From: Reticulitermes lucifugus
Taxonomy: Eukaryota; Arthropoda; Insecta; Blattodea; Rhinotermitidae
Direction of reading: 5' to 3'
Length of the DNA: 33,112 bases
Assembly: GCA_026260175.1 (NCBI GenBank)
Contig: JAKCWW010006277.1
Coordinates: 1-33,112 of the forward strand
Below are positions 20,189-29,100 of this stretch, in pieces (position 1 is the stretch's first letter; the number at the start of each line of letters is the position of its first letter). The notes below the pieces were generated by a model, which was not told the origin of the DNA, made no database searches, and saw nothing but the letters and a program-made list of their open reading frames with translations. A program made the position numbers and the translations under genes.

Positions 20189-23100
20189 GTGCGTGCGCGT
20201 GTGTGCGTGCGTGCGTGCGTGCAACTCCTATATATGACATTCCAAAACTTTTGGACCCCTGAATTTCACTGTTTTGAGGTCAACTGTACAGGTGTTTTAT
20301 GAATCCAATATAGTAATGGCTGAACTGAGTCATAGTTTTCATGTACTCATCAGGACCATATTTTCAGGATTGCTGGCAGCATGTGAATGCAGAGAAACTT
20401 GTACTGCCTAAACTATGGCGTATTCTTCGTGAGGGAGGTCAAGGCAATGCAGCTACAATCTTCCCAAATCTTCTTCCATTTCTTAGCAAGATCCCATCTT
20501 CAGTATGCTCCAATAAGCAAGACTTTTATGACAGATGTTTTAACAATATGCTTCATGGGTGAGATATTTATCATTCCTTTTCATTTGGTTACTCCTGATC
20601 TGCACTTCAAACTTGTACACGGCACTAGTGTGTCATAATATGATGTGTACGTACGAAAGTGTCATTAGCAGCAAAGCAATATAGAAACTAATGTGAAGTA
20701 ATCATGAGCAGCATTATGGTATGGAACCAAATGTGGAAGTATCATCAACAGTGTAACAGTATGTGAACATTAAAGAGACTTTGTTTTCAGGTATGGATTG
20801 CAATATTGCACCAACATTGTTGAACATAAGACATTACATGTTGAGTGTCATTGATGAGCAGTTTAATAAGACATTATATTTTGTTTATATTGAAACATCC
20901 TGCATGCATTTAGAGGTTATGTACTTTAGTTTGGACAGGGAAATGGGTTGGTAAATCGGTAACATGCCGGATATGTGCTAGGGAGATACCTGGTTCAGTT
21001 CCTAGCCAAGAACTGGATGCTCCAGCTGAGATTTTTATGCTTTTCTCTTGTCTTTCTGCAAGGATGTTATCTTAAAGTAGCCAGGACTTGTTTCTCTTAC
21101 ATCTCCTCCTCCTGTTTGTCTGTGTCCTGCTGCTGCCGCTGCTGCTGTTCCTCCTCCTCCTCCTCCTCCTCCACCACCACCACCACCCCATCATATCATC
21201 ATTATCGTCATCATTTTCCTCATCTTCAGCCTGCAATATCTTCTGGAAAACCACTAAGCCCAGTAGTTAAAGTTGTTACAGACACTTCATAAACAGAAAT
21301 AAAACTGTAGTTAAAAGTGCATCATGAGCCAGAACATTGAAATGTTTTATTAGAGCAAGGAGCTTCCAGGTTTTTAATATGTGGAATTAAATGTTCTAAA
21401 ATTGGCCACTTTGGAATTCGACTTCAGAATCTAATAATCATAAAGCAAGGTGGAATTTAATTTTCGAACCTGAATATCTGTCCCTGAAGGCATGTTTTGT
21501 TTTTACATAGCTTGAGCCAGAAGCTTGTGCTGCAGAGTGCTTCAGAATGCAGTGCTGTTGCCAGATGCTATATTGAGTGCCTCAGGTACACTGTGATGCT
21601 CCATCTGAGTGACTCTGACTTCTGTCAGGCCCTTGTACAGAATCATGTATGTATGATGTGTTGAATTTACCGGTGTATGAAGTAATAGTGTGATTCTAGT
21701 ACTTTGACAGTTACAGTTATAATATTTTATTCCACAGTTCACATATTTTGTCCAAAAATTTGTGATCAAAAACTTGCATGCATGACTTACAGAAGGAAAT
21801 TTGAGAAAGGTCTATCATGCAATATATCTCAGTATGCATGTCTGCATTGAAGCTGAATGTTTTTGTGTGGAAAACAGATTGCAGATGGGATTAATTTGTT
21901 ACAACAGCTTAGTTTTTCATTTAAAGTCTTCATTGTATTTGCCAATTCATTATTTATCACGTTTGTTTTGCATTGCACAAATCTTTTTGCGTTCACATAG
22001 CTGCAGGAACACCAAATTTATTCTTGCTGAACTTTGCTGAATACAGTATCTTAACAACTTGTCTCATTTGCCTACATGTTTCAGGCGTTATACCTTCTAC
22101 TCTTTCAGACCGACGGGTATAAACTCTTTCATAGGTGTTATATTTCATAAGTAATATAGAAATATGTGATGTACATGGATTTATATTCCTTCTAATATGA
22201 GTGCAAAAAGTGTGGATGTTTGAGTTAGGCTATGTCAGGAAATAAGGTATTTGGATGGACAGGTTGTAACTGCTTATAATTTTAACTGTTTGTAATGAGG
22301 TATTGTTACACCGTATGTATCTTTATACGAAATAACAAACCATTTTAATTTATGCCTTGGGACTTGTAATTTTCTATTTGGTAAATGCACGTGCTTTAGA
22401 ATAAACTACTTTTAATTTAATATATTTTGATTTTTCAAGTATAAGACAATATGTTTAAGTGTTATAAGTAGCCCTAATTAAGCGAGCTTTGAGGTTTTTG
22501 CAGTGATGTAGCTGAGGATTACATTCTTGTGGCATGTGATGCTGCATCAATGAGTAATTTGATCTCACTGTTTCAATGCAACATAATGTCCTCTGTCCTC
22601 ATCTTGAAGGGTTAAAATGATTTTTGACATTTAACCCTTGAAGATGAGGACACTACATTGCCTGATTGATCTGATTACCCAGTGATACAGCATTATATCT
22701 CATAATAGCTGAATCTTCAGCATTAGTTAAGTTTTAAAATATTTGGGTGTTCTTTTCTGTGTTTGTATACTAATTTTATGTTTTTCGTTCTGAAATTCAC
22801 AGCTTATTGCAGCAGTTACGCTAATGCTGAAGGATCAGAAATTTAAGTTGGTCTCTGCTGCATTGTTTCCTGAACTGTCAGTCCTTATTTATCACTGGAG
22901 TAACAGTGAAGGTTATGCAGTTCTCGTTCAACTCTTTTGGGATCGCCTTACCTCTGTTGTACTGGAGTCCCTTTCTCTAACAGGAGAGTCATTCCAGTCG
23001 AGACCCATCTGTGCTGAGTGGCTTCTGAACACACATGTAGAGCTATGTCTTTGCCTTAAGAATTCAAAGCACAAAAGATCTAGGCAAGGACTTAAAGTTA

Positions 23101-26100
23101 AATTTATTTCACCAGAAAATAACTCAGAAGATGAAAGTCCAGAAACAGAGAGTTGTAGCAAAACTGTGTTGTCCACATCAAATGACGTTCACACTGACAA
23201 GTATTTACAGACCTTGGTTGAAGTTCTTAGTGTGTCTTATCTGGCAAAAACAGAACAGTATTCTGACCCGACTTTTTTGGTATATCTGGAGAAGTTGACA
23301 AGCGCTTTTGAGTCAAGAGAGTTATTCTTCAGCTTATTTAAAGTGAATGTAGCAGAAGATGTACAAACCGAAAGTAGTGAGTCTTTGGTTCAGCTGTATG
23401 ATTCAACGTTACTGAAGTGGCTGCAAGATGAGAAAGTTTGTTCTGAGAGTGTAGTATGCATCACATTTGCCTTGTTGAAGTTCCTAACAGCTGATGAGAA
23501 GTACCACATCCTGGAGGGTTTGTGCAAGGTATAAACTGATGCAGATTATTATGATGTATTATTTTCTTAGTTTTACACTGGCTTTTGATATTATGTATAT
23601 ATATTTAGAACTCTTCCACGAATACTGTGGTTGTGTTTACAAGATAAAACCCCTCTTATGACATTGCTGTGCAGCAGAACATGTTTTTATGGCAGGAGCC
23701 ATTTTCTCCAACTCTTAATTCTTGAAGAGTTGTATGAAGGTATGTGGGATTGTTCTTATTGATGATATTCCAGTAAGCTTAACCCATTAAAGACTAAAGT
23801 GAAAGTACTTATCTATTCAGTGTTCCCTGATTTCTGAAAGAACATTGCTTTATGAAGTTTCCCAGGCTGTGCCCATTTGTTCTGTTATGAGCAGCATGCA
23901 GATAGAGATGAGTATAGAGCATTGGTGGAAAGATATTGATGGAAGTAGAACTGAAAGTACTCAGCAAAAAGCCTGACCCAGTGTCACTTTGTCCACCACA
24001 AATCTCATATGGACTGATTCAGGGTCAAACCTGGGCCTCCACATTGAGAGGCCAGTGACTGACCGCCTGAGCCATGGCTGACCTCCTTTAAAGACTGAGA
24101 TTGACATGACCGTGTTTAAATATTCAGTGAACACATTCCATCTTGTTTGTAACAAGATAGGCAATATACAGTAAAAACTCGTAAATTCGATATCAGTTAA
24201 TTCAAAGTATCAGTTAATTCAAAGCAAATGTCATTCCCCAGCTCAAAGTATGGGACTTTTAATGTAATTGATACTGGTTAATTCAAAATATGGTTAATTT
24301 TCAATTTGAAGTAGTTTTCCTGCCCAACAGTAACTAAAATTTGGATTCTTCGAAATTATTTTAGCGTAAACTTGCACTTCTTTATACAAAACTGAGCGTC
24401 ACATACTTTATACACCCTTCGAAATTCCTTCAGCAGTTCAGAACACATTATCTGTCAGGCACCAAACCCCAGTAATGCGAGCGTGAGTCATAACATGCTG
24501 CTGCCTGCCGTGAAATTTAAGGTGAAGAAAGCGAGTGGTTTGTACGTGAAGAAGTGCTGCAACGGCAATCACATTATTTTATTTTGAATTGTTTTTTCCA
24601 CACAGTGCGGAAAGTATGAGTGAAAAGACGAGAAAAAACACAGGAAAGACAGTAGTGGAAAAACTGGAGGTGATAGAGAAGTGGACAAAAATGAAAGAAG
24701 TAAAAGTGAAATAGCCTAGGCTTATGGAATCCCACTCTCTGCTGTATCAACATATTTAAAAAAATTGGGATGCTATTGAATAGCAGGCTTCGCAAGGGCG
24801 TGATATTTCGAAACGCATGAGGATTCGTGGCCCAAAACATGGCAGTATGGAACACGAGCTGTTTGAGTGGTTGTGCCATGCCCGAAAGAACAGGCTTGCA
24901 GTGGATGGACAAACGGTGAAAGGGAAGGCTGATGAAATAGCCCTGAAGATGGGCATTAATTTTAAATGCTCCAACATATGGCTGCAGCCTTTCAAAGAGT
25001 GACATAACATTACATGGCACTCAGTGAGTGGAGAAGGTGCTTCAGCAGACCTGGATTTGGCAGAGAAGTGGCAAGAAAATGTGAAACCAATCGTCACCCA
25101 GTATGCACTGAAGGACATTTTTAATCTGGACAAAGTGGCACTTTTTTATAATGCACAACCAAAGAGAACTCTAGCGTTAAAGGGATAGAAGTGCCAGGGA
25201 GGGGTATAAAGACCGTGTGGGGGTCTTGTTATGTTGCAATGCAGATGGTAGTGAAAGGCTTCTTCCATTAATTGTCGGAAAGTTTGAAAAGCCATGTTGC
25301 TCGAAAGTTGGAGGCATTACCCACGTGAATACACATCATCCAAAAATGCATGGATGACTGGAAGATTGTTAGAGAATGGCTGGTCTCTTTCGAGAGGAAA
25401 ATGACGTGCCAGAACAGGAATGTGCTTCTGTTAATGGATCAGTGTGCTGCCTACAACAGTAAGAGCCTTACATTGAAAAATTTGCGCCTCTTGTACCTAC
25501 TGGCAAACACCACAAGCTACATGCAACCACTGGACCAGGGCATCATTTATTGTATGAAACGAGCTTACCAAAGGTGTCTAATGCATTTCTTGTTGTGAGA
25601 AATAGACGGATGTTCCCGCAGAAAAAGTAAGAAAATGGAACATCTTGGATGCTATGCGAGGGCATGGGAATCCATCATGCCTGCAGTAATTCAAAACTGC
25701 TTTATGAAATGTGGCTTCAGCTCTGCAAGTTCAGACAATACTGACAGTGACGAAGAAAACTGCAGATGGATGGAATTGCAAGGCCACACTGATTGCCCCA
25801 GTACTTTCGAAGAATTTCTGAATGTCAACAAATCTGTCCCAACAACCACTGTTCAGCTGACAAGTTTGGATGGTCCTGGCCCTAGCTCGGAACACGTGGT
25901 AGGCAAGGAAGAGGAGAAGATGGAGGAAACCTGGCCCCTCCCCACCCCACCCCCTCGCAAAGATGCTCTAATGGCGTTGTCGGTGCTGGATTCGGTAGTA
26001 AATGTGAGTGACGCAGATAACAGACTTGTTAAAGCTATGGATGAACTGCAAGACTTTGTGTCAAAAGTGTATAAAAACAGTTTCAAACAAAGATCAATTG

Positions 26101-29100
26101 ACTCCTATTTTAAGAAATGATGAAAATAAACACCGATCTAAGTTTGACAAACGTGAACATTTTATTTGGGCCTTTTTGGTGTTAATTGTATTACATTACG
26201 TTTTAGGCATGTACAAAATAAAAAATGAAAAAAGGAGTATGTAATTACACTCCTATATTAAAGAACCATAGGTTACAACATTGTCATGATTGTAAGTAAC
26301 CTTCTAACAGATAAGTGTGAATTGGAAAAAACTGGATTATTTGAAATCGTATAATTTGAAGCCCGAATTTTTAGTCCCGAGCACTTTGAATTAACGAGGT
26401 TTTACTGTACATATAATGTGATGTGGTGCATTCATGCAATGCTTATACTTCCGCAGCTGTCGTAACCACCTGATATCATTTCACTCGAAAACAGCACGTG
26501 GTGATTTTATGTCATTGGCAACAGTAAACCATACTTAGTTCTTCATGTAAAATATTTATGTCTGATTATAACCAAATTCGGATTTTTTTCAAAAGATTTT
26601 AGTGAAAGTCTCCAACATAAAATTTCATGAAATCCATCCAATGGTAGCTGAGGTGCTACGTGCGGACGGATAGACATGACAAAGCTAACAGGTGCTTTTT
26701 GTGAGTTTGCAAATGTGCTTAAAAACCAGTCTGTTAATGCTATATAGGAAAGTGATTGCTGTTTGTTACAAAACACATCAGTGCACTCTGTAGACAAAAC
26801 ATAAGAACTTTTGACTGTTAAATCTGGTGGTACGTATTGTAACCACATGTCTTTAAGGGGTTAGTTATCACTACTTAAGACCTCCACATATTTTCAGTTT
26901 CTTGTGCCTTTTTGTCGTGGTCAGCAAAGCCTGATTGCCATGTATTTTTACTCCCTATGTGATGTTAGGATTACTACATTTTTGGAGTTCATCCATTGTC
27001 TTGTATTCAAGAAAGGAATGCCAGTTTGCCGACTGGATGTGCTATTGTCCTCAGGTGAAAGGGTGGGGAGGTACATACTCAGTTGAGTCTGACAGGCGGA
27101 GCTGTTCTCAGTTACTGGACCATTTGTCTCAGCTAACTACCTCTATATATACATGTAGGATCAGATTTTGTCAGCAGTGGTCTGTTTCTGTTTAGGTCTT
27201 CATTGTTAATGTCACAGTTTTTATTGCAATTTTCATGCCATATTTTCTGCTGTCTTCTGCTGACAAGACTCGGTTTTAGGTGCATATAGAGGTACTTAAC
27301 TGACACTGATTATTCAGTGATTGAATGATGAAGTGGTTGCCTCCCACCTTATCCCCTGTGGAGGGGAACAAATTCAGTTTCCAAAACATGATGTTCTTGT
27401 TTAAATAGGAAGAGGTGAATGAAATCCAGAACCAAAGTAGTCCTCTGTGTAATACATTATCATCATAACCCTCTGGAACACTTAGGTAACTCCTGTATGG
27501 TCAGTTGATTTTGTGAGTTTAAAAATGATAAAGAATGTCTTACGTTTAGGAAGTTACTGTTGGTTCACAGCTCGTCTCCATATGAGTCTCTACACATTCA
27601 GAGGTCTTACAAGGCAGTTTCAACATGAGTCTTGAAAGCATTATATTCCTGCAATACTGATGTATGTTAACAAAGAGAGGCAGAACCGGTTTACAAAAGA
27701 TTGTGTTTCTAATATAAAACCTGGATGATTGATAAAGTCCAGTATTTTACAAAAACTATGATGCATCTTCATTAATGTGAGTTAAAAAATCTTAAATATA
27801 GTATGTTCACCAAATAGATCAGACTAATCAACTCAAGAAGAATAAGATGGATGAGTTATGTGACATGGTGGGAAGATGAGAAATGAACACAAAATTTTAG
27901 TTGGGAAACCAGAAGGGACTTTGGGGGGATTATATTAAACAATTTGAACTTAAATGTGATTTGAAATACAGACAAAACTTGATCTGTATCTGAATAGGTT
28001 CAAGTTGTTGACTGTTTTGAGCATGCTAATAAACCTTCAGGTTCCATAATAATGGGGAATTTATTTACCAGCTGCGTGTGAATTGGCTTCTCAAAAGGAC
28101 TCTTGCGCCATTGAGATAAAGTTTTAAAAAAATGTCGATTTTTGTTGTCAGGTGTCTAATACTTCAGTGTTAATGTGGTGTGTGAGCTCTGCACTGGAAC
28201 ACCGGTCAGATCCCTGTGTGCAGGATTGGCTCCATAGTGCCCAGCTGAGCCATATCCTGCTCTCCTTGGCTCATGATATCTGTTCTAATAAGACTGATGT
28301 GGAAGCAAAACACATCCTTGAATGCTGCTTTGATAAAATGAAGGGTGGAGGTATGTATACATACAGTAGTTGAGTGCAGTTCATTTTCAACCTCTCTTTC
28401 CCATTTGACATAGGAAATTACATTTTGCTTTATGGTAATCTACTTATAATATGATCCAACCCATATTATAGTACAGTTATCCATGCAAATTAAGGGGAAA
28501 AGATGTGCAAATAAAAAACAACATGTTAGTCCAATGTATTGTACAGTTTGTTCGCATAAAGGCACCACAGATTACTGGCTTCTACTGTATTTTAAGAAAT
28601 CTGTTATCTGAGAGTTGTGTAGACTTGTTCTCATGGCAGTTTGAATTTTGGTCATGTTTCCCTTACCTTGTAGAAAGGTATGTTGAATGCTGACTTTGAT
28701 ACCTGACTTTGTTTCATCTATGCTTAAGATGCTGGATGTTGTCTGTCATTCCATACTTAAAAATATAACATAGTGGTTAGGGAATTGTATCTGTTCCTAT
28801 ATTCAGGTGAAAGAGAGGGAAGGTACATACTCAGCAAGGCCTGATAGAAGGAGCTATTCTCAGCCACTGGATGACCTATGTGATTTATATATATATACAT
28901 ACCTAGAGTTAGGTTTTGTCAGCAGGTGATAATAGAAAATATGCTGTATAAATTACAATAGAAATTATGGGAATACACATGAAGATCTAGAACTAAGATA
29001 GAAAGGGAACTTTAAGGTAATACCTTCCAATCAAACCTGTAATTCAACACACAAACATTGATTTGGAAGAAAGTTGAAATGACCATAATAAATACTAGTT

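Larger units (their letters stand above)
23529..28151. other. Listerin intron 8, 4.6 kb
   Basis: The longest intron in the window. It holds a SINE, the pogo element and several repeat fragments. The stretches 23.53-23.91 kb and 27.2-28.0 kb show nothing I can name. I found no exon in it. Confidence 0.65.

Noticed and set aside
20975..21292. Open readings with Ser, Leu/His, Arg and Asp runs
   Set aside because: They come from trinucleotide simple repeats next to a SINE.
22084..22136. A candidate short Listerin exon reading RYTFYSFRPTG
   Set aside because: The phase does not fit exon 8 at 22803, there is no family resemblance, and the extended exon 7 already supplies the missing segment.
22501..22616. 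A candidate Listerin exon after TTTTTGCAG reading SDVAEDYILVACDAASMSNL
   Set aside because: It lies inside the foldback element, runs into a stop, and exon 7 already joins exon 8 in frame with full family collinearity.
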